From: Dryomyza anilis
Taxonomy: Eukaryota > Arthropoda > Insecta > Diptera > Dryomyzidae
Reading direction: 5' to 3'
Length of the DNA stretch: 64,000 nucleotides
Assembly (NCBI GenBank): GCA_951804985.1
Contig: OX638133.1
Coordinates: forward strand, 31,335,963 to 31,399,962
The position numbers and the translations under genes are program-made. This document shows, piece by piece, positions 24,368-35,890 of the stretch. The notes beneath the pieces were generated by a model that was not told the DNA's origin, searched no databases, and was given only the letters and a program-made list of their open reading frames with translations. The stretch's first letter is position 1, and every line of letters starts with the position of its first letter.

Positions 24368-24674
24368 GCCGCGGTAGCTCAGTGGTTAGTGCGTTGGAGT
24401 GCGAGCCGAAAGGTCCCTGGTTCAAGCCTGGACTGGGGCTAACAACATCTTTTCATAAAAACATTTTTCTATACCGCGCTACCTCTCGGCAGTAAATGGC
24501 AAACCTACGAGAGTAAACCTTGCCTATGAAAAGCTCTCACCCGCCGTTCGGATTCGGCAATAAACTGTAGGTACCACCATTTTGAGTACAAATATAACAC
24601 GCACAGCTCAAAATGGTGAGAGAGCTCGGTCAAAGTTCTATACAGGACTGTAGCGCCAAACTATTATTATTATA
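24368..24674 (+). mobile_element. tRNA-derived SINE, copy 1
   Basis: The tRNA-like head (GCCGCGGTAGCTCAGTGG, then GGTTCAAGCC as B box) is followed by a conserved body of about 230 bp (CTATACCGCGCTACC, CCGTTCGGATTCGGC, ACACGCACAGCTCAAAATGG) and an (ATT)n tail. It lies inside the hAT-like element, near its right end. Confidence 0.85.
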
Positions 24675-24702
24675 AATTATTATTATCCTGGCTACGGGCC
24701 TG

Positions 24703-26668
24703 ATCACATTACGTACAACATCTTTCCATCTTTCGGTTTGAGAACGGTTTTAGGGTAATACGGGGTCGCTGATCTAAAATCCGTAGTCCGTTTTAACACG
24801 TTTGTTCTACTCGAAATGTGCAGTCAAATATGAAAAAGTAGGATGTTCTAAAAGAGTATAAAGTACATAGATAGCACCTTGTATCTGGCTAGATCTTGAG
24901 CCCGCAAAAACAATATTTTTGCTATATACTCTATTTACTCTATTTTAGGTCGTAAAGCAAACAACAATTTAAAATATGTTAATTTCAAAAGACAAATAAG
25001 CATTTTGTATCTTTAAAATATTGCTTTGAAAATGCGTTTGTTTATAATTTATTGTAAATATTTTAAATTAACTTTTAATAAAGTTTTTTTTTGAAAATAA
25101 GTTTCGATTAAATTTCAAATATTTGACTTAAAAAAAATAGAATACAAAATTTTAAGTAAATTTTAATACAATTTTAATTACGGAAATTGGAACATATTCT
25201 AATATAAAATCATAATATAATTATATATAAATATTTTTTTTTTCTAAAAATACTTCATTATTTTATTTACATTTTACTCCAAATATTAAGTCTACCATAA
25301 AAGGTACTTATATTAATAAATTTTATTATTTTGTAGATAAGAAACAAAGGGGATTTTTTCATTTAATTTCAATAAGTCACACTCTATAGTCCGGTTAAGT
25401 AAGTATTAAATAAACAATATTTTTGATAATTACAAAATGAAACTATTCTATTCAAATTTTGAAATAAATTTATAATATTTTTGTTAATATTTAATTTAAT
25501 GAAAATGCAAAAGTTTCTATTTCAATTTTCACTTTTCTAGAACATTTCAACGCTCTTTACAAAAACTTACACGTTAAAAATTTTTGTGTGCTCATTTTTA
25601 TTCACAAAATTTAAACGTGTTACTTTTCGTAACAGACTTTCAGCGTTACCAATAATCAATATATAATGTACAGCTTTAACAAATGATCGGTTTTTTGACA
25701 AATCTTCCATACAATTTATGTCAAAAGTCGACTACTATCTTAAGTTGGACATTATTTTTTGATTTTTGATAACGCTGTATGTTCTATTTAATTATAGAGT
25801 ATCTATGGTTGTGTCTAAGTTTTACCATTTTCTGATAATGGGCTTTCCCAATGTCTGACGTATTTATCTTGCGATCTCGTTGTAGTCCAAACCTGCTATA
25901 TTTATGATTCCCTAATATTTACTAGATTAATATGCAATAAATAAAATTATACAGATAACACTTTTCGGAAATCTATTTTTATATTAACTATGCGTTCCAG
26001 AAATGTAGACGTCATCAATGTACCAGAAAATATACTTCTTATATTTTTAACACTAACCATTCCAAGAACGTGAGCAGCGTTTTATACTATACAAAAAAAA
26101 AACAAAATATTTAAACTAATTCTTTAAATAACAATTTTAAGTAACAAAATTTAGTTTACTTTAAAACATCATAGTTGTTGTCGACCATTCAAATTTATGA
26201 AATTAAAGAACATTTAAACTATAATAAGTCTCTGTCAGCAATATATAAACAATTTGTTATCTGAGATTGTTATAGATTTCCAAGGAATTCTATGGTGCTA
26301 AAAAGCTTATCGATATTGTTGTAAGTGCAAATGTATTGATCACTATAAAAAACAAATAATAATAGTTGTAGTTATTTTATTGAAGTACTAAAAAAAATCT
26401 TAAACAAATTTAAAATAAAAAAACTTTTTACATCAACTGGTTTATTACAAATTTAAAAAGTAATCTTGATAAACATATTTTTAATTGATAGACATTTTGA
26501 GATTGATGATAATTGTTTACTCACCTTTCTATTGTTATTCTTAACCCTGTGACAACTCTTACACCCAAAGAACAAATCAGTTGGGGGCAAACGTGTTTTT
26601 TTGCCAAACCGATTTATTTAATTCTGTCAACATTCGACTGATTTAGTTGTTGCAACACACGCGTATTA
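24703..26668. other. AT-rich intergenic DNA, nothing seen
   Basis: No frame, RNA or clear repeat is recognised apart from simple A/T runs. Confidence 0.4.
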
Positions 26669-26676
26669 GTTCTCAC

Positions 26677-27923
26677 TAGAGATGGGCATGTGAGCGTGAT
26701 TCAGCGTGATTCACGTGAATCACGCGTGATCACTCGTGATTGTGATTGAATCCTAATTTTGCTCACGTGATTGTGAGTGAGTGTGAGTAGACCTAAAAAT
26801 ACCGTCAATGAGTGTGCGTGAGTACAATTTTTTCGTGAGTGAGTGTGCGTGAGTCGAATATTTCATAAAATAAAAAAATCTCATTTCTAATTTTTTGCGA
26901 TTTTTCGATATTTTTGCTGAACTACAGAACAAGTAGGACCACCCCTTGAACTCAGAAGGCTTCAGGAAAGCGTCTGCTCACTTTTCAGAACAATAATAAA
27001 TCAAACCCTTTCTAACGACCGTCATATACCCACTCAACTCAGAATAGGTTTCAAGGTTCCAGTCAACAATTGATCTACCCCATGCAAAACAGACGTATTT
27101 GGTATGGGCTAGTCAATTTTTGTGGGGTCATGTCAATAGTTTTTGCTTGGTTTCATATGGCCGTTCATGGAAATGGATATAGAACTCAATTTTTTTTACT
27201 CATTATTGAAAAAAGGTGAATTTTCAATTTCAACTATACATGATAACTCTGTATTGACTTCCTTTGGTTTATTAAGTTTAATTTGTTCCAGGGGTTCGTG
27301 TAGGGGTCCCGTTTTTATTCGAGTTATAAATGTAGTAACCAAAAAAATCGCTCAAAAATAGTTTTTCCCAAAGTGAATTCATCCCTGGTAAATTCTACAC
27401 CGGACTATTTTTTTTTATTGATAATTCTTTTCCACAGATAATTATTCCAGAGATAATTCTCAAAGATTTTACACGAATTGTTCAACGGAGAATTATTCTT
27501 TGAGGCAATTTTTACGTTTTTATATGAAAAGCACAACGAAGGTCTTTCACATTTCCATCTCCGTTAAAAATTGAAAGATATTTTATTAAAATCCATAACA
27601 TCATAACATCATTATTGGGTTTTAAAGATGTAGGTTCTATTGGAGGTGCCACGCTCGGTCGACCAATCTCACCAACATTACAAATGAATTATGTATTTTT
27701 ATGCATTCTGAAAACAAAAAATAGCAAAAAAACGTGATTTAGCGTGATACACGTGATCACGCGTGATTGTGATCGAATCTTAATTTTACTCACGTGATTG
27801 TGAGTGAGTGTGAGTAGAGCAAAAAAGGCCGTGAGTGAGTGTGCGTGATTAGAAAAAATCCTTCGTGAGTGTGAGTGAGTGTGAGTGAGTGTGAGTCAAA
27901 ACTCACTCACGTGCCCATTTCTA
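26677..27923. mobile_element. hAT-like nonautonomous element with GTGAGTGAGT arrays
   Basis: The ends TAGAGATGGGCATGTGAG and CTCACGTGCCCATTTCTA are inverted. The flanks GTTCTCAC (26669-26676) and GTTCACAC (27924-27931) form an 8-bp duplication with one mismatch. Both subterminal regions are arrays of GTGAGTGAGTGTGAG and CACGCGTGATCA. The 1247-bp interior has no recognisable transposase. Confidence 0.85.
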
Positions 27924-28010
27924 GTTCACACAACTAATGGTTACAATTGACACAACCTATTTGTTTAGTTGTGGTAGCCAATTTAATTATAAGAAATCGG
28001 CCAATTTATC

Positions 28011-28138
28011 TAGCTCTAGCGCTCCAACATGTTGCAAACACGAAGTTAACGTCAAAACAGCGTACCCGAGATCGAACATTTCCGATGATTCGTTGTGCTA
28101 CTGACTTCGTGTTTGCAACACGTTGGAGCACTAGGGCT
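28011..28138. mobile_element. 128-bp hairpin element
   Basis: CGCTCCAACATGTTGCAAAC at the left pairs with GTTTGCAACACGTTGGAGCA at the right, about 33 paired bases with few mismatches and a loop of about 60 bp. Likely a MITE remnant; the superfamily is unknown. Confidence 0.65.
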
Positions 28139-29005
28139 ACATATAGAAATACAACATATAGAAACAAAATAGCAAGGACTCTGTAGAATAGTATGTATCT
28201 GGTAGAAGAAGGTATATTTGGACCTGAAAAAAACCGAGATGTAACAACGAAAAAGTCTTGAAACAATTCTAAATTTTGTTTTACACGAGGCACGCGCTGT
28301 CCGCAGCACAAAACAAAACGAGTGAAAAATCTGAAACTTGTGCGACCCATGTTGCCCTGCTTTGGCAGCGCTTTTATACAAGACAACTGATTTCGCAGTT
28401 GAATCAAATAAATATTGGTTGCTACAACCTAATGTTATATAATTTAGTCAATTTAACCAACTATAGGTTGAGTCAACTAAATATTGGTTATGTCTCATTT
28501 TGAATTTAGTTGCCATAGCAATGGAAATAAAAAAAAATTAAAATGGATAAAAAGATTGTTTTCCCATTCAAGGTTGCAATTGCTTCAAATAATAGTTGAT
28601 TACGCTTCATACTATAGTTTACCACAAATGAATTTCAGTTGAGGCTGACTAAATTTGGTTGATGCAAATGAATATTCGTTGAAACAACTGCACGCCAAGC
28701 AATTATTTTTGTGTGTGCATATAAACCCATTTAATAGAATTCGTGACAACGAATTATATTCAAGTCGCATGAATATAAATAATTTTAAATGAGACACATT
28801 GAATTACAATATGATAAATTTCAAGTATTAAAATTTTGAATATAATAGTTTGAACTGTAAAATTTGAAACGTCTTTTTAAGGAGTAGTAGTGATATTTAG
28901 TCATATAGTACAAAAGAGTATTTTAGGTAATAAGAGAGAATTAATTTTATATTTATTACGTTATTCATAAACTCTTAGTTTATTACAGGAACTCATACAC
29001 GATAC
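28139..29005. other. Decayed repeats with GGTTG / CAACC motifs
   Basis: Around 28385-28700 many short strings such as AATATTGGTTG and CAACTATAGGTTG occur. They resemble fragments near 30880, 31545 and 33095 that share CAACCAACTTATTC. Coding potential is not apparent. Confidence 0.4.
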
Positions 29006-29439
29006 CCCTAGTGGAAATTTGACCGATGCGCCATCGGGAAATGATCGGGGTTTCGTCAGGTAACCCCCATTGGAGCAAATATGATCATTGCCTTGTCATG
29101 CCCTTATCATGCTCACCATAGCAGGGTGTATATTATCTAAACAGCCAATGGTCCCGATCAAAGCTACATTAGTTGTTCCTCATAAAGAAATTTTCATCGG
29201 GCAATGATCAGATTTCAATGAGGTATGATATTTTATTTCATCGGGTATTTGTAGTGCTTTCGTATGCTCATGTTTTAACAAGGCAATGGTCAGATAAATA
29301 ATGATATGGGGAATTACCCGATCAGTACATGATCATTGCCTGAGGTGAGTACATGATCAGGACACTGCGTGGGCATCGTCATATCCCGATCAACTCAAAT
29401 AATGACATGATCAGTGCCCTACCAAAATTTCTACTAGGG
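29006..29439 (-). mobile_element. Element with CCCTAGTAGAAATTT ends, second copy
   Basis: This is the reverse complement of 18033-18461 over its full length, with ends CCCTAGTGGAAATTT and AAATTTCTACTAGGG. Internal GATCATG motifs are shared. The TA duplication is not preserved on the right. Confidence 0.8.
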
Positions 29440-30354
29440 ACAAGAACAAGACATGGTAGATTTCTTCTTGCAGGGACGTTCTTGCACTTGTATTGGCAGG
29501 ACGATCATGGTATTAATCTTGCATCGAAATGCCGATTTGATTCATACACAGAATCAGCAAACGATTGTAGACGTTAAAAAACTGTTATGAACCGGGGAAG
29601 TAACTATATTTTTGAACACTTATTTTATTTAACTCATATTATTGCAAACTTTACTATCCTTTTAAACAGAGAAGTATATATATATGATTTTAATTGATCA
29701 CTTTCTATAATTTATAGGCCTCAAAATAAAAAAAAAACTAAATTAATTTAGATGATTCACTATTTAAAGGTCTTAACCTGACTCAAAACTGTTAAAAACA
29801 ATGCTCGACAATAGGAAGCACACCATATAAAAGAACAAATAGATATTTACTCATTGAAATTAATTATTATAAAATAAGTTATAAAAAAACACTTGAAAAA
29901 AAAAAAAAAACAATGTAAACAAATTTGACTAATTGCTGAAGAAGTCGAACATTATTAGTCATCCAAAAAATGGCAAGAACCACCACAAATAACCACCAAG
30001 TTTGGGGGATAGAAATGGTAACAGCGTTGGGTACATTTTGATAAAAGTTAAGTCGATATAGAGAGATAACTTATCTGGTCGGAAAAAGCTTCTACTTTGT
30101 TGCTTTTATTTGTGCTCGGACTGATAAGAAAGTAAAATCAGAAAAAAATTCATGATATGGGAATAATTTTTATTTAAAGGTGCGATGCAAGAAGGTCTTG
30201 GTTATTATTACGAAAACTTTCGACGTGTTTTAAACGACGCAACGAACGCAAACGTATTTGCGTACTAAAAAAAAAACATAGAAGTTAATTCGAAAAACAC
30301 AAATAACTTTTTTTTATATTCTTCTAAAAAGTTAATAAGAAAAAATCATTCAAC
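29440..30354. other. Upstream region of the second tetraspanin
   Basis: Mostly AT-rich. A slightly more mixed stretch at 30180-30260 (ACTTTCGACGTG, ACGACGCAACGAACG) is the likeliest leader or promoter, but no clear core motif is seen. Confidence 0.35.
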
Positions 30355-33300
30355 ATGAATTGCTTAGCGTCAATGCTTAAATATATTATTTATGTTTTTA
30401 ATTTAATTTTCTTGGTGAGTTGTATAATGTGAAAACAAGTGTTAAAATCAATTTAAAATATAAAAATATTTTTATTAAAATTTATTTTAGTATTAAAAAA
30501 AAAATTGAAAACAATATAACCGAAATAAAATAAGTGACAATTGTGCCAAATGTATTTAAAATGAGCAAAATATATAAATAAAATACATTAAAGTGCTTCA
30601 ATAGTACAGGAATGATTAAAATATTTAAATTAAATGAATTTTAAATAGGCCTCAAGTGTTACTAGCTTAAAAATATATTTAAGACCCTACCTAGATTATT
30701 TGTATAACAAATAGATTTGAACAATACCTGATAATGATAACAGATGTCACAGTCTGAAGTGCAAAAACAATCAATACCGAACCTTTCATCCTTAAATACT
30801 AGGCTTAAGATAAGAGGCTTAAAATATCATGTAAATGAAATACTACACACATAGTAGAGATTAGTTGCGCCGACCAATTCTTTGCCCAACCAACTTATTC
30901 GGATCTCTCAACCGCTCTGTCGGTTCAAAACTAAAATAGTTTTGAATGATTAGAAAAGAACAACAACAAATTGAAAACACAACACAGGCAATGTTCATAC
31001 GGACCGTTTCGGATACAGCCAAGTATCCATCCTCATTAGTGATCTTTGTGTGATGACGTTTCGATAACATCATTTGGACTAGAACCAATTTCGACAATTG
31101 TAGAACAACTAGGTGTGTGTATAGGCTAATATTTCTAGCAACAACCGGCGGTTATGCCAACAAATTTGCAAAAAAATCGTGTTAACCGAATGTAGTTTAT
31201 TATCTTTTTTGTTATTCCAACCTCATGCCAAAGAGATTTTTTTGTTTCTGTGTAGATTTAAGACATGAGGCAAATATCAAAATATAATGTAACTGTTTAT
31301 GATTTTAATCTGTAGTTGTAACATTATTGATCAAATTTAAATTACTAAACGGTGGATTTTTTAATGCAAAATATAAAGTTTTCAATTGAATACCAACCAT
31401 TTAAGTAAATGGTTGAACTAATGAAATATAAATTGAATTTTATTTTCGAATGGTATAAATGCTTAGTTGGTACAACTGACTTCTTGGAATTTTTGAAATC
31501 CGACACCGAACATAAATATGTTGTTACAACCACCTACCTTCTGTCAACCAACTTATTCTGTTCTCTCAAACCTTGTTTGAACTACAATTTATTTATAGTA
31601 GTTGATAATGTAATCTTATACTAAATCAAAAGAAGATTCTAATTATTTTTGTTGAACATTTATTTGAAAAAAGTTTTTAATGTAGTTGACCAGTTTTTAG
31701 TCAAAACTAAAACAAAGTTTACACTAGATATCAATTCGTTACTAATCAGAATGGTCCAAGGTCGCTAAATTTGTGATATGCTGACTATAGGCATTTCATA
31801 TAGGCGCTCATTTTGATTAGTAACTATTTTTTAAATGTAGAAAAATTTAAACTAAGTTTAAACTTTCACTAATAGAACTGGACTCTAACGATAATCGTCT
31901 AACGATATCGTTTAGACAATAGTCTTACTTAAGCAAAAACGATTGCGTTTTGTGACTATCGTTTCAATGACGATCGTTTTTAAGTTACGTGATGAGAGCC
32001 CTGGTATGTAGCCGCGGTAGCTCAGTGGTTAGTGCGTTGGACTGAGAGCCGAAAGGTCCCCGGTTCAAGCCTGGACTGGGGCTAACAACATCTTTTCATA
32101 GAAACATTTTTCTATACCGCGCTACCTCTCGGCAGTAAATGGCAAACCTACGAGAGTAAAAATTGCCTATGAAATGCTCTCACCCGCCGTTCGGATTCGG
32201 CAATAAACTGTAGGTCCCACCACTTTGAGTACAAATATAACACGCACAGCTCAAAATGGTGAGAGAGCTCGGCCTAAGTTCTTATAGAGCTGTAGTGCCA
32301 AACTATTATTATTATTATTATGAGAGCCCTGGACATTAAATATTAAATTTCCCTTTATTTGCGACTTGTGAAATCTTTGACGTACCTGTATTGAGCAAGG
32401 TTATGGCAACCGAAGTGTGATACTAGTAATGAGATTAATATTGATATTTTATATACATTATTTCTGTTGATATAATAACGTACTTGGTTGTCGCAACCAA
32501 TGTTTGACATTCCTGTTTTCGCATATGCGGTTACAACAACCGCTTGAACTAACAAATAGGTTATGATAACAAAAATTTATTCAATAAAAAGTAGGCTACA
32601 AAAAAATGTTATCACTATGAATTTTCGCTTCGTTCAACAATATGCCAAAAGAGGAATTAATATAGTCAGCGCTATCAGGAATTAATATTCTACAAAAAGT
32701 TTTCTACGAATGTAATTCCATACAAAACGTTATTTGAAAGAAAAAATTCGGCATAATATTAATTTTCGTTAGCGTTAAATAAAATAATAATAAATCAATA
32801 ATATATATAGAATTAGAATTATATTTTTAGACACGTGTCAAGTGTTGCTGGGAAATGTTCATAAAAACTGATTGTATATTATTTTACTTATAGATACAAA
32901 CCATTTTGACTGCATAGCTATTATTATCAGTCATTACTGACAGATAACAATAGCTGTTAGAATCTCAGACACATGATGTGACGTTAGATAAAATTTTGCA
33001 AATAATATTGTGACTAATTGTGGCTATCATATATTAATACAAAAAAAAAAATAAATACATAGAAAGTGGTTGCACCAACCAACCAACCCATTGCTCAACC
33101 AACTTATTCGGTTCCATCAAATATTAATTCGTTTCTAATACCCAATTGAGTATTATTTTAGATTAATTTGTTATGTGTACAAAATATTATTTGCAGTGAC
33201 AACCGAATTTCTTTATCCACCTATTTTGAAAGTATATTGAAAATGTTGAAAATTGTAATAAAAATTGTAAAAAAAAGCAATGAGGTCGAACATTTTGTAT

Positions 33301-35200
33301 CGAACTTTGTACGATAAAACGTCGAGGATCGATTAGAACCCACAATTAGAACCCACATAGTACGTCAAGCCCTGCGTTTTTTCGGGGTTTTCTCGCTACG
33401 AGCCATTCTACGTAATCGAATAGATATTGAAATGAAAAATAATTAAAGTTTTAGATTAATTAAATAAAATTGCGATATCGATATGATAAATGTTTTAATA
33501 TATACCCAGACTGCCAGTCGATTCGATATCGCTTCGAGACAATTTCGAGATATCGAGGAATTCATTCGATCTCGATTACGATTTCGTATCTATACTATAC
33601 TACAATTAGTTCCAAGATGTACGCAGATATCGTAACGAGATAATACAGTTTATTCGAAACGATAATAATAACGATTCAGGATCTAACGCATCGAATATCG
33701 AGATTTATTCGAAAAAAAAACGATATCGATGTAATAAATATTTAAATATCGTATCTTTTCCTTAAATTTTATACGAAAAATTTCAAAAATTAGTAGTGAT
33801 AAAGAAACGAGATCGTAGTTTTGTAGTACGAGGAAACTTCGATCATCGAAGAGCTCCGAGGCATGACAGACTGGGTAGGTTTATGTTAGAACATTTTGAA
33901 TGTACGAGAAATGTTAAACATTGGAAGTGATACATTTACGAATTCGATTTTTTTTTATCGATGTTAGTTCGATAACTGTTCGAAGCACCGAGATCTCCAA
34001 AATTTGGAAGGTCTTCGAGACATCAAAAGTCTAGAAGACATCGAACGTCTCCATTGCGATATTTAAACATTTATTGTATCGATTTCGCATCGATTTTCCA
34101 AGCAAAGTGATAGCGATTTTGATACGTTATGTCGGAGTTTTATCGGTACGAGACATTTTACGAAATCGATATCGATAAGAAAAATAATCAATGTTAGAGA
34201 TGGCTTCAAAAAATATTTTGCGATATCAATAAATGTTTGGTCACACAAATTTAATGTAAGAGAAATTTTAAAAATTAAAAGTGATAAAGCTATGAAATCG
34301 AAATTTTTTAAACAAAGTTATTTCGAAAAACCTTCGAAATGTTGAAATTCTCCGGCTCATGGCTAGGATTTGATATAAAAATATTTATAAAAAAATTTAA
34401 TTAATTTTCATTAAATATTTTCAACTATTTATAGGTATGCGGCATTTTGCTGATCGTTTTCGGCTCGATTATGTTGGGCAACATGGGCGGCATTAAGGAC
34501 TTCAGTGAGGTCATCAACACCGAAACGATACCGATATTGATCATTGTACTGGGCTGCATCATTTTCATCATTTCGTTCTTCGGATGCTGTGGTGCCATTA
34601 AGGAGAACAATTGTTGCACAATGATTGTAAGTTTTTTTTTTTTTGCTTTTTCGTCACATAACTCGAATAATATAATAAATTATAATTTTTTTACAGTACG
34701 CCGTCTTTATGTTTATCCTGTTTGGCCTGCAAATTGCTTTAATTGTTTGGGCATTTGTCCAGCAAAAGCAATTCCTGAACGCCATGAGCGATATTGTTCA
34801 ACAGGCATGGGACAAAAATAATCAAGCCAACGGTTATCCCATGGATGCGTTGCAAATGGGCGTAAGTTAAAAAAAAAATAAATCTTTTAAATTCGTAACT
34901 TTATTAAATGCCGTTCTTTTTAAATTTTAGTTCAAATGCTGTGGTGTTACCAAATATACCAACTACAGCCCCAATCCAGTGCCGAATTCGTGTTGTGGTT
35001 CCCTTACCGCAACTTGCCCTTCAGAAGTGTACGTCGCTCTTCCCGGTTGCCAGGATCAGTTCGTTGATTTTTGGAAGACAAACACGAATATCATACGTTG
35101 GGCCGGCATGGGTGTCGCACTGGTCGAATTGGTCGCATTCATTTTCGCCTGCTGTTTGGCCAGCAGTATTCGGAAGTCAAATAACGATCATAAAATCTAA
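30355..35200 (+). CDS. Tetraspanin of the Tsp42E cluster (four coding exons, last intron absent)
   Basis: The coding exons are 30355-30414, 34435-34626, 34697-34861 and 34931-35200, all in phase 0, giving 228 residues. The protein has four membrane segments, GCCGAIKE after segment 2, and a loop with CCG at 142-144, CC at 160-161, C168 and GC at 178-179. N150-Y-S is a possible N-glycosylation site. The tail ends KSNNDHKI, unlike the RRxxY tails of its neighbours. Two points are odd. Exon 3 is one codon longer than in genes 1 and 3. Exons 4 and 5 are fused exactly where the others have an intron (after E205, before LVAF). The N-terminus begins MNCL where the cluster usually has M(D/S)CG. Segment 4 (ELVAFIFACCLA) matches gene 3, so this may be a duplicate or divergent relative of Tsp42Ee. 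I could not assign a Drosophila orthologue. The first intron is 4.0 kb and the other two are about 70 bp. Confidence 0.88.
30415..31985. other. Intron 1 of the second tetraspanin, first part: decayed CAACCAACTTATTC repeats
   Basis: Fragments with CCAACCAACTTATTCGG occur near 30885-30930, 31545-31565 and, further on, 33095-33115. They look like parts of one old dispersed family. No gene is seen. Confidence 0.4.
32005..32319 (+). mobile_element. tRNA-derived SINE, copy 2, with clear target duplication
   Basis: Full-length copy with head, body and (ATT)n tail. ATGAGAGCCCTGG occurs at 31992-32004 and again at 32320-32332, a perfect 13-bp target duplication showing insertion by reverse transcription. 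It lies in intron 1 of the second tetraspanin. Confidence 0.93.
33505..33875 (+). mobile_element. GATATC-rich TA-flanked element, intact short copy
   Basis: CCCAGACTGCCAGTCGATTC and CATGACAGACTGGG are the inverted ends, with TA at 33503-33504 and 33876-33877. The interior has many TTCGATATCG-like strings. The same family as 2761, 8125 and 56772. Confidence 0.8.
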
Positions 35201-35227
35201 TGCTGCTAAACGATTTATCTATTTTTG

Positions 35228-35340
35228 AATAAATGAAAAATCTATCCAATCGAAATTGTCCAAATTGTAAAAATGTGTCGTACGTTAATTTAACTAATTT
35301 TAAGTTCATTTTTAATTTATTTATTTTGTTTTATAATAAA
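35228..35340 (+). promoter_or_regulatory. Polyadenylation signals of the second tetraspanin
   Basis: AATAAA occurs at 35228-35233, only 28 bases after the stop, and again at 35335-35340. Either could be used; the second gives a more usual length of 3' untranslated region. Confidence 0.4.
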
Positions 35341-35890
35341 ACAAACCTATAAAAATTATGTATAATTTTAATTATTCAAAAACACTACTATTATATTTTG
35401 TCACCTCAGAATTTATTTGCTTCATTCACCATCGAATCGGTTTCGAGAAAAACATTAAAGAATATAAATCCAATCCAAACACCAGAGGTTCCCAAAATTT
35501 TCTAGAGCGCTCATTTTGTGCAAGCTAAATGCCTCCTAAATATGAATATAAAAAATATATATTTTGGTACAAAAATAGTGTTTATTAAAAATAACACAAA
35601 AACTTAATAATTTAGATTCGTTAATAATTTAGATAATAACTTAGATTCGTTAGATCTCGCTTTGCAACCTGTAGATAAACTTCCTGATAGTAAATCCATT
35701 ACTGTTCAGAGCCCATTGTCTCCAAAACGTCTATATAGCTTCCGTGCGTTTCAGTTCAAGTACCGCTTCCTGAATGTAGACTAAACTGATGAAAACATAT
35801 TTGAAAAATAATTACTAAATTTAATTAAAAGCGAGTTCAAATGATTAAAATATTTGATCTCCTTGATAATTGCATTTGTTGATTGTCAAT

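Larger units (their letters stand above)
22681..24702. mobile_element. Decayed hAT-like element carrying other repeats
   Basis: The ends are AAGGCCCGTAGCCAGG and CCTGGCTACGGGCCTG, inverted copies of each other. Flanks ATCACACC (22673-22680) and ATCACATT (24703-24710) agree at six of eight bases, as for an old 8-bp duplication. It holds the solo LTR and two tRNA-headed repeats. A GGTTCC-rich patch lies at 23664-23800. No transposase is recognised. Confidence 0.65.

Noticed and set aside
28006..28407. A 133-codon minus-strand gene
   Set aside because: It spans a hairpin element and low-complexity sequence, and the residues show no domain.
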